Below are positions 39,134-47,630 of a stretch of 48,078 bases of DNA, in pieces (the first letter of the stretch is position 1; every line of letters starts with the position of its first letter). Under the pieces are notes generated by a model that worked only from the letters and a program-made list of their open reading frames with translations, was not told the DNA's origin and searched no databases. This DNA comes from Bacteroidales bacterium (GTDB taxonomy: Bacteria > Bacteroidota > Bacteroidia > Bacteroidales > Prolixibacteraceae), in contig JAATGF010000040.1 in assembly GCA_015654795.1 (NCBI GenBank), forward strand, positions 1-48,078, written 5' to 3'. A program made the translations under genes and the position numbers.

Positions 39134-40186
39134 ATGGAAACAAAGAACGTAAAAGCATACGGAACGGAAGCAGCAGATGCGCCTTTAAAACAGATGAATA
39201 TTGAACGCAGAGAAGCCACAGCAAAAGATATTGAAATCGAAATCTTGTATTGTGGTGTTTGCCATTCCGATTTGCACACGGCAAGAAATGATTGGGGCGG
39301 AACCATCTATCCTGCAGTTCCAGGTCACGAAATTGTGGGGAAAATTACCAAAGTAGGGAGTGAAGTTACCAAGCTTAAAGTGGGAGATCTTGCTGCTGTT
39401 GGCTGTATGGTAGATTCATGCCGGGAATGTGACAGTTGTAAACACGACCTTGAACAATATTGTTTAAATGGAATGGTTGGGACTTACAACGGGCCAGACA
39501 AACATCTTGGAGGTCATACTTTCGGTGGTTATTCCAAAAAAGTTGTAGTTGATGAACACTTCGTTCTGAAAGTGCCTTCAAACCTTGATCTGGCAGCCGT
39601 GGCACCTTTACTTTGTGCAGGAATTACAACATGGTCGCCGCTTCGTCACTGGAAAGCTGGAAAAGGGAGCAAAGTAGCGGTTATAGGTTTAGGCGGATTA
39701 GGGCATATGGCCATTAAACTTGCAAAAGGTTTAGGTGCAGAAGTTACCCTCTTTTCAAGAACACCGGACAAGAAGAAAGATGCGTTGGAACTTGGAGCAG
39801 ATGAGGTAATTATCTCAACAGACAATAATCAGATGAACTCGGTTAAAGGGAAATTTGACTTAATTATTGACACCGTTCCCTATGTCCATGATGTTAATCC
39901 TTATGTTTCTACTTTGAATATCGACGGCACTTTGGTTTTGGTGGGTTATTTAGGCGGACTGGAACCAATTTTAAATACCGTACCAATGATTTTGGGTCGA
40001 AAATCTGTGGCAGGTTCTGTAATCGGCGGCATTGCTGAAACGCAGGAATTACTCGATTTCTGCGGCAAACACAATATCGTATCCGAAATAGAAATCATCA
40101 AAATGCAGGATATTAATCAGGCATACGAAAGAATGCTGAAAAGCGATGTTCATTACCGGTTTGTGATTGACATGGCTTCCTTATAA
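39134..40186 (+). CDS. Zinc-dependent NAD(P)-alcohol dehydrogenase (YahK/CAD-like)
   Basis: 350 aa medium-chain dehydrogenase. Catalytic zinc ligands are Cys in CGVCHSDLHTARN and the GHE motif (PGHEIVGKI). The structural zinc has four Cys in CRECDSCKHDLEQYC. The Rossmann motif is GLGGLGHMAIKLAKGLG (about residues 187-203), which precedes an SRT loop suggesting NADP(H). It resembles the YahK/cinnamyl-alcohol dehydrogenase group that converts aldehydes to alcohols. With the aldo/keto reductases it would give the cluster a broad aldehyde-reducing capacity in the cytoplasm. Confidence 0.92.
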   Translation: METKNVKAYGTEAADAPLKQMNIERREATAKDIEIEILYCGVCHSDLHTARNDWGGTIYPAVPGHEIVGKITKVGSEVTKLKVGDLAAVGCMVDSCRECDSCKHDLEQYCLNGMVGTYNGPDKHLGGHTFGGYSKKVVVDEHFVLKVPSNLDLAAVAPLLCAGITTWSPLRHWKAGKGSKVAVIGLGGLGHMAIKLAKGLGAEVTLFSRTPDKKKDALELGADEVIISTDNNQMNSVKGKFDLIIDTVPYVHDVNPYVSTLNIDGTLVLVGYLGGLEPILNTVPMILGRKSVAGSVIGGIAETQELLDFCGKHNIVSEIEIIKMQDINQAYERMLKSDVHYRFVIDMASL

Positions 40187-40221
40187 AGGGAAACTTTAAG
40201 AGATTGTATCAAAAGTCAATT

Positions 40222-40326
40222 TTAACCACAACGCACACAAAGAAGGCACAACGGTCACAAAGTTAAAGCAATATACTTTTGTTATTTGTGAACGTTGTGT
40301 GGATTCATTGTGAACGTTGTGGTTAA
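40222..40326. repeat. Long imperfect inverted repeat after the alcohol dehydrogenase gene
   Basis: The outer arms are perfect, TTAACCACAACG (40222-40233) and CGTTGTGGTTAA (40315-40326). The inner arms are also related (ACACAAAGAAGGCACAACGGTCACAAAG against the complement of TTTGTGAACGTTGTGTGGATTCATTGTG). The transcript would fold into a long stem, serving as terminator. Sequences of this CACAAAG type are widespread filler in Bacteroidota intergenic DNA. Confidence 0.6.
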
Positions 40327-40370
40327 TTTTTTCTACTTTTGAGACAACTGTGTCTAAAAATTATTTAGCA

Positions 40371-40478
40371 ATGAAAAATGTAATTGTACTGGGTGCGAGT
40401 GGTAATATCGCTAAACACGTGATCGATATCCGGGTAAAAAAAGAAGACATCAACCTGACTTTGTTTCTATATAAGTAA
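40371..40478 (+). pseudogene. Remnant of an NAD(P)-binding (NmrA/SDR-like) protein gene
   Basis: A 35-codon frame that reads MKNVIVLGASGNIAKHVID and then stops at TAA (40476-40478). The start is a textbook Rossmann beta-alpha with GASGNIA in place of GxxGxxG, as in NAD(P)H-binding SDR or NmrA-like proteins, which are about 200-290 aa. No continuation was found before the acyltransferase gene at 40590. I read this as the broken 5' end of a former oxidoreductase of the cluster. Confidence 0.6.
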
Positions 40479-40589
40479 TTGCCAAGATAAAATATCGCAT
40501 TTCAACTTACCTTCACTTACCCAGAAACATGTAACATATTTGGATCTTAATCGTCATAAACAAAACCATATATTGAAAAAAAAAATTTA

Positions 40590-41735
40590 ATGACTACTAA
40601 TATTAAGTCCGAACGACGATCAGACATTGACTGGTTGCGAGTTATTGCTGTATTATTGCTTGTACCATTCCACGCAGCTTTAATCTTCATTCCCGATCCG
40701 AATGTAATTATGTATATCAAAGATTCTGTGAATAGTGTTGCCCTTAATCGGGGAGCCGGATTGTTGCATCAATTCCACATGCCATTGTTGTTTTTTATTG
40801 CCGGATCTTCCTCTTACTTTGCATTGAAGCGACGCAGTGGCAGACAGTATCTGCTGGAACGCTTAAAACGATTGTTTATCCCGGCAGTATTTGGCATAGT
40901 GGTACTGGTTCCTCCAATGACCTATATCACGCGCATTGCACAGGGAAGTACCATAAACTTCTGGCAACACTTTACTGGTTTTTGGAAGATTAATCCTCTG
41001 GACCTGTCGGGTCTTGCAGGTACATTTACTCCAGCGCATCTATGGTTTCTGATCTTTCTATTTGTATTTTCTTTGCTGGCGTTACCTATTTTCATGATGC
41101 TCAAGAGCGAAAGCTGTCATCATTCTTTGCAGAAAGTAGCCGACCTGTTCACTCCACGCTACATGATTTTTCTGTTGGCAGTACCTCTTGCATTGATGGA
41201 TTTTGTGCAAATAATGGGTGATAAAAATCCGCTTTATTATTTCACTGTGTTTTGTCTTGGGTATTTATTAATGACAGACGATAGATACCAACATTCCGTA
41301 GATCGCAATGCAACGATAGCTCTTGTTGTGGGCATTGTATGTGAAATCCTTCGCCAGACTTGGCACCCGAAAGCGATAGAATGGTCGTCAACCTGGGTCG
41401 TGTACAATTTCATTGGGCAAATAGTTCGCTGGGCATGGTTAATTGCGATTATAGGTTTTGGGCATCGGTGGCTCAACCATGGAAGTAAACTGTTGAACTA
41501 TCTATCCAAAGCTGCTTACCCATTTTACCTGTTGCATCTATTGAATGTCACATTATTTGGCTTTGTGATCATTCAACTCCCACTTGGGATTGCTGGAAAG
41601 TACTTTCTGATTATTATCTCGTCAACTATAGTTACCTTTTTTGAATATGAAATTGTTCGACGGATTCAAGGGTTGAACGTTTTGTTTGGAATTAAGCCAG
41701 GTAGAAAAGAGTTTCCTCATGATCCACTACGCTAG
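40590..41735 (+). CDS. Acyltransferase family 3 membrane protein
   Basis: 381 aa with about ten membrane helices. The family hallmark is at the N terminus: RRSDIDWLRVIAVLLLVPFHAAL, with Arg and His in helix 1. HLWFLIFLFVFSLL in the middle and a conserved late YPFYLLH (helix 9 or so) complete the Acyl_transf_3 pattern, as in MdoC and O-antigen acetylases. It would transfer acetyl or another acyl group to an envelope glycan or lipid. It follows the remnant gene, and no glycan biosynthesis genes adjoin it, so its target is unknown. Confidence 0.85.
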   Translation: MTTNIKSERRSDIDWLRVIAVLLLVPFHAALIFIPDPNVIMYIKDSVNSVALNRGAGLLHQFHMPLLFFIAGSSSYFALKRRSGRQYLLERLKRLFIPAVFGIVVLVPPMTYITRIAQGSTINFWQHFTGFWKINPLDLSGLAGTFTPAHLWFLIFLFVFSLLALPIFMMLKSESCHHSLQKVADLFTPRYMIFLLAVPLALMDFVQIMGDKNPLYYFTVFCLGYLLMTDDRYQHSVDRNATIALVVGIVCEILRQTWHPKAIEWSSTWVVYNFIGQIVRWAWLIAIIGFGHRWLNHGSKLLNYLSKAAYPFYLLHLLNVTLFGFVIIQLPLGIAGKYFLIIISSTIVTFFEYEIVRRIQGLNVLFGIKPGRKEFPHDPLR

Positions 41736-41859
41736 TCCCCAAATGTCGGACAATAAAAGCAGCAAGTTAAGATATTTTGTTTGCTGCAAATTGATTCGGA
41801 TTTAAAATCCATTGTAACGATTGTTTTTTATACCCATCAACTAAGAATTAGTTGGTCTT

Positions 41860-41890
41860 CTTGTTTCATTGACACAAGGCTTTTTTTTTA
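41860..41890 (+). terminator. Terminator with U-run after the accessory cluster
   Basis: CTTGT-TTCATTGAC-ACAAG is followed by GC and nine Ts (41881-41889). The stem is short, but the T-run is the best in the window, and it lies 125 bases after the acyltransferase stop codon. Confidence 0.5.
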
Positions 41891-41972
41891 CAAATTGTAT
41901 GCAATTATGTTTTTTATTATTTCCTTTGTGATAAGAAGCATAAATTTTAACCGGCATTAATATCCGTATGAG

Positions 41973-42116
41973 ATGGAGCAAAAAAATAAGTTATCAAACT
42001 ACTGTTTATCCGACTTTTCCTCATTAATTTCAAAGCTGAAATACAGGCTATTGGTTGCGTTTATTGAATTATTACCGCCAAAAGATGATGCCAAATTCAA
42101 ATCATTTATAAACTAA
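41973..42116 (+). CDS. Possible 47-residue orphan protein
   Basis: An open frame starting MEQKNKLSNYCLSDFSSL, with a hydrophobic middle (RLLVAFIELL) and a charged end (KDDAKFKSFIN). It begins 12 bases before, and ends 12 bases short of, nothing recognisable except the small lipoprotein gene at 42128. I do not recognise it. A TTCCTTTG near-match to a -7 box (41921-41928) lies upstream. It may be a real small gene or a chance frame. Confidence 0.25.
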   Translation: MEQKNKLSNYCLSDFSSLISKLKYRLLVAFIELLPPKDDAKFKSFIN

Positions 42117-42127
42117 AAAATAGTAAA

Positions 42128-42400
42128 ATGAAAAAGCTAATTAGAACATTTGTAATACTAATAGCAATTACATCTTTATTCTCTTGCGTCATGCAAAAGC
42201 CGATTTCAAAATTGCCACCAAATAATAATGGAACTTATAAAGTTGAGTATTTATTTGAACATGATGGATGTAAAGTATACCGCTTTGGGGATTACGGTCA
42301 TTATGTCTATTTTACAAATTGTAAAAATAGTGTTTCAAGTGTTGAAAATGACTCGACTCAAATACATGTCGATAACATGATTTTGAATAAAGTTCATTAA
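42128..42400 (+). CDS. Small lipoprotein, DUF4884-like
   Basis: 90 aa. The lipoprotein signal MKKLIRTFVILIAITSLFSC has its lipid-bearing Cys at residue 20. The rest contains TYKVEYLFEHDGCKVYRF and GHYVYFTNC, typical of DUF4884-type proteins found in Bacteroidota. Function unknown; two cysteines (GCK, TNC) may pair. It appears single or paired with the 47-codon frame just upstream. Repeat-rich DNA follows. Confidence 0.78.
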   Translation: MKKLIRTFVILIAITSLFSCVMQKPISKLPPNNNGTYKVEYLFEHDGCKVYRFGDYGHYVYFTNCKNSVSSVENDSTQIHVDNMILNKVH

Positions 42401-42426
42401 TGATTTCTTTGAAAAACAAAATAGAC

Positions 42427-42546
42427 ATTTGTGAAAATTTTATTTTATTCAAAAAACCTTAGTTGTTTGATATCAACAAAAAAACAAACCTTATTAAACG
42501 ACATGAAATAAGGTGAATAAGGTTAGGGATTGAGAACAATAACCTC
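42427..42546 (+). repeat. Direct repeat R4, copy 1
   Basis: About 120 bases starting ATTTGTGAAAATTTTATTTT, containing TTGTTTGATATCAACAAA (a palindromic TTGATATCAA core). It recurs at 42844-42953 in the same orientation with over 90% identity by eye. Copy 1 has an additional AAGGTGAAT unit. Confidence 0.7.
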
Positions 42547-42648
42547 TGCTACTGAGGTTAAAGAGATTCAGAAAATAAGGTTTTTCTAGGCAGGAAAAGG
42601 TTCACGCAAAGGTACAGAGATACAAAGCGAGGGAAAAACCTTTGATCG

Positions 42649-42815
42649 TGTTTCTACAATACCGTAACCGCTACGCGGTAAAGAGAGTGTCGTTCGTGCA
42701 TGTTTCTATAATACCATAACCGCTACGCGGTAAAAAGTGCTATGCACTTATGTTTCTACGATACTGTATGTAACCGATTATGTTCTGCAATACCGTAACT
42801 GCTACGGAGAAAGAC
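42649..42815 (+). repeat. Tandem array of 50-52-base units with the ACCGCTACGCGGT hairpin
   Basis: Units start at 42649, 42701 and 42751 with TGTTTCTAYRATACYRTA. The first two contain the perfect hairpin ACCGC-TAC-GCGGT (or AACCGCTACGCGGTAA). Unit 2 also holds AAGTGC-TAT-GCACTT. The third unit is degenerate. The array is flanked by the two R4 copies, and lacks unique spacers between constant repeats, so it is not CRISPR. Confidence 0.65.
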
Positions 42816-42843
42816 AAGGTCGATAAGTTAATGGATAATAGGT

Positions 42844-42953
42844 ATTTGTGAAAATCTTATTTTATTCAAAAAACCTTAGTTGTTTGATATCAACAAAAAA
42901 ACAAACTTATTAAACAGCATGAAATAAGGTTAGGGATTGAGAGGGATAACCTC
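42844..42953 (+). repeat. Direct repeat R4, copy 2
   Basis: Matches 42427-42546 with a 10-base deletion in the AAGGT region. The stretch from 42954 to 43096 contains nothing recognisable. Confidence 0.7.
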
Positions 42954-43096
42954 CCAACCTTATTCGCTTATTTTATAAAGATTAACAAGGCTGAACACCA
43001 ACGGGAAATTGGTTTTACAGATTTTCTGAGTCTGTTAATATTTCAACCGGACAATGGTGATTATGGAACACTAAATACCCATAAAACTATCACCAG

Positions 43097-43190
43097 AAAA
43101 AAGAACCCGAAGTTGGTGCGAGGAAGGTACGGAGTTGGTACGGACCAGGTACGAAGGAAGTGGGGTGCCTTTATCGATACGATAAAGGTA
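43097..43190 (+). repeat. Dispersed intergenic repeat, family R1, copy 2
   Basis: Matches 1-93 in the same orientation. It ends in a perfect hairpin, CCTTTATCG-ATA-CGATAAAGG (43168-43188). A similar but shorter G/A-rich stretch occurs at 20273-20309. No gene in 43191-43337, where two GAGGCCA(T/C)GA units occur near 43240. Confidence 0.75.
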
Positions 43191-43337
43191 CTCAGGATTG
43201 GGATAATTCAAATCAATTTAAACTGAGAGACCGCCAGAGGCCATGAGAGGCCACGAAAGAATTGACCGAAATAACCAGACAATTGACTTTTAATTCCTGG
43301 GATATTTGTCTTGATCACCGTTTTTTTCTGTGAGGAA

Positions 43338-44084
43338 TCAATTCACTTCATGCGTTCCGTCCCGAAGGAACTTTACTGTCGGCGGCACTTTGGTCTGTTC
43401 AAACAGATCATAACTTTTTTTGAGGTCGGCCCATAAGCTGATTTTATCCTTGCTCTTACTATATTCTTTTGTTAATGCTGCATATTTGGCTTCGTTCAGT
43501 TGAGCAGGGAATATGGTTAGCCCGATCTCTTCCTGACCGCTGTTGTAGGCCTCGATACAATAAACAAATAATTCCTTAATTTTGTCATCTGTCATTGCAA
43601 GGCACCCCGACGAGAGGCAGGAACCATGAATGAATATTTCATTTCCCAGATGGCCACGGACCCCCCTGATGCTGTCAGACGCATTCGGATAGTTAATTTG
43701 CATCGACAAATAGTACCTGCTGTAAGGATTCAGTTTTGAGATATGGTAAAACCCTTCAGGAACCTGTAAATCATGAGAACGCCTCTTCGGCCCTTCGGAG
43801 CCCGAGAGATCACAGATAGAGAATTCCTTAATCAGTACAAAAACAGAGTCGGCAGTGTTTTTTGCCCATAACTCGAATTTCTTTTCGTTTTTGAAAGCAC
43901 GGAGATAAATCCGCATATTGTTGCGCGAAATTGAATGTTCTGCAAGCGTTTTATCAACGATTTTCTCTTTAGCAGCATAGGCTTCTCTTATCCTGGTACA
44001 ATTCATCTGCTCCTCACGAAATGAATTCGAAGTCATTCCTGCACTCAGGAAGAATAAGGGAAAGAGGATTATCAACAGTCTCAT
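43338..44084 (-). CDS. Exported L,D-transpeptidase (YafK/YkuD-type)
   Basis: 248 aa with a signal peptide or lone anchor (LLIILFPLFFLSAGM). The catalytic YkuD motif is IHGSCLSSGCLAM (H-G-x-x-x-S-x-G-C), with Cys161 as the nucleophile. The upstream strand SHDLQVPEGFYHIS and the SMQINYPN segment fit the YafK group, whose members make or cut bonds at meso-diaminopimelate in peptidoglycan (E. coli YafK/DpaA releases Braun lipoprotein). It works in the periplasm. It is monocistronic, with a TACTTTTG box 24 bases upstream of the start. Confidence 0.88.
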   Translation of the reverse strand: MRLLIILFPLFFLSAGMTSNSFREEQMNCTRIREAYAAKEKIVDKTLAEHSISRNNMRIYLRAFKNEKKFELWAKNTADSVFVLIKEFSICDLSGSEGPKRRSHDLQVPEGFYHISKLNPYSRYYLSMQINYPNASDSIRGVRGHLGNEIFIHGSCLSSGCLAMTDDKIKELFVYCIEAYNSGQEEIGLTIFPAQLNEAKYAALTKEYSKSKDKISLWADLKKSYDLFEQTKVPPTVKFLRDGTHEVN

Positions 44085-44107
44085 AAATAACTCTAAAAAT
44101 GAACGGG

Positions 44108-44115
44108 CAAAAGTA
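44108..44115 (-). promoter_or_regulatory. -7 box for the L,D-transpeptidase gene
   Basis: TACTTTTG on the minus strand fits TAnnTTTG, 23 bases before the start codon at 44084. TTTG also occurs 13 bases further upstream, closer than the normal 19-21. Confidence 0.4.
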
Positions 44116-44230
44116 ATGGAAAAACGCTCAAAAATACAAGCTCATGTCTGATCTTTCTTTCCACCTCTCATTCGCACTGTTATTCAATCGTCTCTGATTT
44201 TGGAAAGTTCATGCAATATAAATGCCCACT

Positions 44231-44443
44231 CTATAAAATCAGATCTGCCTTATAACCGGCTTCTTTCATCGCTACAATAACCGCTTCGGCATTTGTATCT
44301 TCGATTTCAACGGTCATTATCTTTGCCGGGGTTGTGGTATCGACTTTCCAGCTAATGATCCCCTTTACTTTGTTCAGGTGGGGCGTTACATTTGCGATAC
44401 ATCCGCCACAATTTACATTGGTTTTAAACTTTAAAGTTGTCAT
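44231..44443 (-). CDS. copZ: CopZ-like heavy-metal-associated domain protein
   Basis: 70 aa, a single HMA ferredoxin-like fold of normal length. The metal-binding loop is NVNCGGCIANV (CxxC), with KVKGIISWKVD and MTVEIED as later strands. It would bind Cu(I) in the cytoplasm and hand it to the ATPase or regulator. The loop lacks the usual Met before the first Cys (VNC rather than MxC), a mild departure. It starts 12 bases after the stop codon of the copA gene and is co-transcribed. Confidence 0.9.
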   Translation of the reverse strand: MTTLKFKTNVNCGGCIANVTPHLNKVKGIISWKVDTTTPAKIMTVEIEDTNAEAVIVAMKEAGYKADLIL

Positions 44444-44454
44444 ATTTAATTGTT

Positions 44455-46680
44455 TTAATTGTTAATATCAAATTTCACGAATTTCAGACGAAGGCTGTTG
44501 CTTACAACCGAAACGGAACTCATTGCCATCGCAGCACCCGCAATCATGGGGCTCAACATAAATCCCATGAAGGGATAAAGAAGTCCTGCAGCAATCGGAA
44601 TACCGATAATATTGTAAATAAACGCCCAGAACAGGTTTTGTCTGATTGTCCGGATCGTTTGTTTCGAGAGCTTAATGGCTGACGAAATGGAACCCAGATT
44701 TGAAGAAACGATGGTCATTTTTGCAACATCCATCGCGATATCGGAACCATTACCCATCGCAATGCTCACATTGGCCTGCGCCATCGCCTGCGAATCGTTG
44801 ATCCCGTCACCAACCATTGCTACTACTTTCCCTTCCTGTTGAAGACTTTTAATGTAATCAGCTTTGTCGCCAGGCAAAAATCCCGCTTTATAATTGGCGA
44901 TTCCGGTTTGACGGGCCACCGAACTTGCTGTGTGTTCGTTGTCTCCAGTCAGCATATGAATCTCAATTCCGCTTTTCTTCAAACTTTCAATGGCGGCAAA
45001 TGACGTCGATTTGATCTGATCGGCTATTGCGATGACCGCGAGAATCAGGCCATCTCCGCCAAAGTACAGTACTGTTTTTGCCTGTTCCTGCAATGTGTCA
45101 GCGGCCTGTTTATCTTCCTGTGTGATAATGATTCCCGATTCTTTCATTAACAGTTCATTCCCTACAGCATACTTTGTCTCCTGAACAGATGCTACCACTC
45201 CCCTTCCGGTGATGCTTTCAAAATGATCAATTGGCATAGACTGCACACCCTCTTTTTTTAATTCCCGGGTAACAGAATCAGCCAGCGGATGTTCCGATTG
45301 AGACTCGATGCTTAATAAAATTGATTTTGATGCATCGACATTATCAGTTTTCCAAATCCAGTCCGTTACAGCCGGTTTTCCTTCCGTAATGGTTCCTGTT
45401 TTATCAAGCACAAGGGTATCGACAAGATGAGCTTGTTCGAGTCCGTCGGCATCTTTTATTAATATTCCATTCTCTGCCCCTTTACCTATTCCCACCATAA
45501 TGGCAGTTGGTGTTGCGAGACCAAGCGCACAGGGACAGGCAATAATCAGTACCGAAACCATTGCAAGAAGTGCCTGTGGCAAAGCATTTTGTCCGCCTAA
45601 AAGCATCCATACGATGAAAGTAACAACTGACAATCCTATCACAACCGGCACAAATACTGAAGCTACTTTGTCAACCAGCTTCTGAACAGGAGGTTTGCTT
45701 CCCTGCGCTTCCTGGACCATCCGAATGATGCGTGCAAGCAGTGTATCGCTACCCACTTTCTGCGCCGTTATCACAAAACTCCCTTTCTGATTGATCGTTC
45801 CGGCAAATACTTTATTGCCGGCCAACTTTTCGACGGGTAAAGATTCACCCGTGATGCTGCTCTCGTCAACAAATGAAGCGCCATCAACGACCTCACCATC
45901 AACAGGAATACGTTCACCTGGTTTGACCCTGAGTTTGTTTCCGAACTGAACCGTCGAAATAGCCTGAACGGATTCTGTTCCATCCTCACTCAGTAACGTG
46001 ACCGTATCGGCCTGCAAACCCATGAGCTTCTTAATGGCAGAAGAGGTATTTGCCTTTGCCTTTTCTTCGAGCAAACGGCCAAGCAGTATAAAAACAATAA
46101 TGACAGCCGAAGCTTCGAAATAGACAGGCGCGTGGTTTTCGCCATACATCAGTATATGCGGAAAGACTGTATTGAAAAGGCTGAAAAAATAAGCGATTCC
46201 GGTGCTTAAAGCGACAAGCGTATCCATATTGGTTTTGCCATGCCTGATCTGTTTGAAAGCCGTTGTGAAAAAGCGTCTTCCATACCAGAAAACAACAGGT
46301 GTTGCAAGGACCAACATGATCCAGTTCGCAAATGGCATGTTCATAAAGAACATCCCAATAACAACGATGGGAATCGTCAGTAAGGAAGCACGAATTGTTG
46401 CTTGTTTCAGAATTACAGCTTCAAGCAAGGCTATTTCTTCCTGTTCATGAGTTGCATGCTCATCGATAATAAGATCATAACCAATTGACTGAACTGTCTC
46501 CTTCAGTTTTCCGGGATTAACAACTCCGGAATTATATTCCACCCAGACATTTGAAGCTGCAAAGTTGACTGAAGCAGTAACCACTCCGGCCTGACTTTTC
46601 AGCATACTTTCAACACTTGACGCGCACGAGGCACAACTCATTCCTGTAACAGGAAAACTTTTTTTAACGATGATTTCCAT
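44455..46680 (-). CDS. copA: Cu(I)-exporting P1B-type ATPase
   Basis: 741 aa. One N-terminal HMA domain (GMSCASCASSVESM, residues 13-26), then a transmembrane region, actuator domain (SITGESLPVEK), the CPC metal site in helix 6 (Cys382-Pro-Cys384), the phosphorylation motif DKTGTIT (Asp426), the SEHPLA motif of the nucleotide domain and the hinge GDGINDSQA. Helix 7 has YN (YNIIGIPIAAG) and helix 8 M-SSVSVVSNSLRL, the P1B-1 Cu(I)/Ag(I) signature. It pumps copper from cytoplasm to periplasm. The AraC gene lies 291 bases upstream on the same strand. Confidence 0.95.
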   Translation of the reverse strand: MEIIVKKSFPVTGMSCASCASSVESMLKSQAGVVTASVNFAASNVWVEYNSGVVNPGKLKETVQSIGYDLIIDEHATHEQEEIALLEAVILKQATIRASLLTIPIVVIGMFFMNMPFANWIMLVLATPVVFWYGRRFFTTAFKQIRHGKTNMDTLVALSTGIAYFFSLFNTVFPHILMYGENHAPVYFEASAVIIVFILLGRLLEEKAKANTSSAIKKLMGLQADTVTLLSEDGTESVQAISTVQFGNKLRVKPGERIPVDGEVVDGASFVDESSITGESLPVEKLAGNKVFAGTINQKGSFVITAQKVGSDTLLARIIRMVQEAQGSKPPVQKLVDKVASVFVPVVIGLSVVTFIVWMLLGGQNALPQALLAMVSVLIIACPCALGLATPTAIMVGIGKGAENGILIKDADGLEQAHLVDTLVLDKTGTITEGKPAVTDWIWKTDNVDASKSILLSIESQSEHPLADSVTRELKKEGVQSMPIDHFESITGRGVVASVQETKYAVGNELLMKESGIIITQEDKQAADTLQEQAKTVLYFGGDGLILAVIAIADQIKSTSFAAIESLKKSGIEIHMLTGDNEHTASSVARQTGIANYKAGFLPGDKADYIKSLQQEGKVVAMVGDGINDSQAMAQANVSIAMGNGSDIAMDVAKMTIVSSNLGSISSAIKLSKQTIRTIRQNLFWAFIYNIIGIPIAAGLLYPFMGFMLSPMIAGAAMAMSSVSVVSNSLRLKFVKFDINN

Positions 46681-46971
46681 ATCTTCTAATTTGAGGCTCT
46701 ATGACGGATTGTGTCGGAAAATTATAAAAATCAGTTTCAAATGGTTTATACACTCAGCAGCTGGTTTTTAGCAACTGGCAATTTTAACCCCAGGGTGTTG
46801 CCATTGAGTAGAAATATTTAGGGCCTTCAGCCCGCCAAATCGCCAGTATTAATCAGTACAAAATCCAATAACCCATACAAAACGTTATAGAACCAAATTC
46901 AATGTCAAAAGTAGAGATAAGGAGCAAGGTGTTATTATACTATTTCCGAAATAAAGTATAAGATTTACAGG
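46681..46971. other. Intergenic region between copA and its presumed regulator
   Basis: About 290 bases with no gene. GGGCCTTCAGCCCG (near 46820) can form a small hairpin. No convincing TAnnTTTG box for copA was found; CAAATGGT near 46738 is only a partial match. Copper-regulated promoter elements, if any, should be here. Confidence 0.35.
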
Positions 46972-47535
46972 TCAGACCTGATCCAGCGGTTTGCGCTTAT
47001 TGTCTTTAATTTGTTTGAAATGTCCCGGTGTGAGTCCGGTAACTTTTTTAAACTGTACAGAAAGATACGCGGCACTGCTGTATCCCAGTTCCCAGGCTAT
47101 TTCGCTAAGGGTGAGTTCGTCGTAAACCAGCAATTCTTTCACTCTTTCAATTTTTTGGTTGATGACGTATTTTTCGATGGTTATGCCTGTCACTTCCGAA
47201 AACAGATTGCTTAGGTATGTGTAGTCACGATTCAGCTTCGATTCGATGTATGTGGAATAGTTGACTTTGATATCTTCGTCTTTTTTGTAACGAATCATCT
47301 CAATAACCAGCGTTTTTATTTTCTCGATCAGCTGACTCTTCGTATCATCGATCAGCTCGAAGCCAAAGCCAATAAGGTCCTTCCGCAATTTTGTCAGTGT
47401 TTCATCCCCGACCGGTTCTTTGGTCGCGACCTCCCCAAGTGCAATTCGTACAGGAGGATAGCCCAAACGCTCGAATACCTGTTGCACCACCATGATGCAA
47501 CGGTTGCAAACCATATTTTTGATGTAAAAATCCAT
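46972..47535 (-). CDS. AraC family regulator with an N-terminal CxxC metal-binding-like region
   Basis: 187 aa, short for the family. Residues 1-70 look like a ferredoxin-type HMA fold (FYIKNMVCNRCIMVVQQVFERLGY, with CNRC at residues 10-13; then VRIALGEVAT), and residues about 90-187 form the AraC double helix-turn-helix (TYLSNLFSEVTGITIEKY and LSEIAWELGYSSAAYLSVQFKKVTGLTPGHF). It lacks a cupin sensor. The CxxC would allow direct copper sensing, and it lies upstream of copA and copZ on the same strand, so I infer that it activates them. Confidence 0.88.
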   Translation of the reverse strand: MDFYIKNMVCNRCIMVVQQVFERLGYPPVRIALGEVATKEPVGDETLTKLRKDLIGFGFELIDDTKSQLIEKIKTLVIEMIRYKKDEDIKVNYSTYIESKLNRDYTYLSNLFSEVTGITIEKYVINQKIERVKELLVYDELTLSEIAWELGYSSAAYLSVQFKKVTGLTPGHFKQIKDNKRKPLDQV

Positions 47536-47630
47536 GTGTTTAGATTTTATCTTTTAATTCCAAACAAGTGAAACGTGCAACTAAAGTAATATAAAAGATG
47601 CCATGTCGTATTTCAAATTTGAGATTATGA

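Noticed and set aside
42649..42815. CRISPR-like array
   Set aside because: Units are contiguous and degenerate, with no constant repeat alternating with unique spacers, and there are no cas genes.
42427..42953. Composite transposon with R4 ends
   Set aside because: The R4 copies are direct, there is no coding sequence between them, and no target-site duplication is visible.
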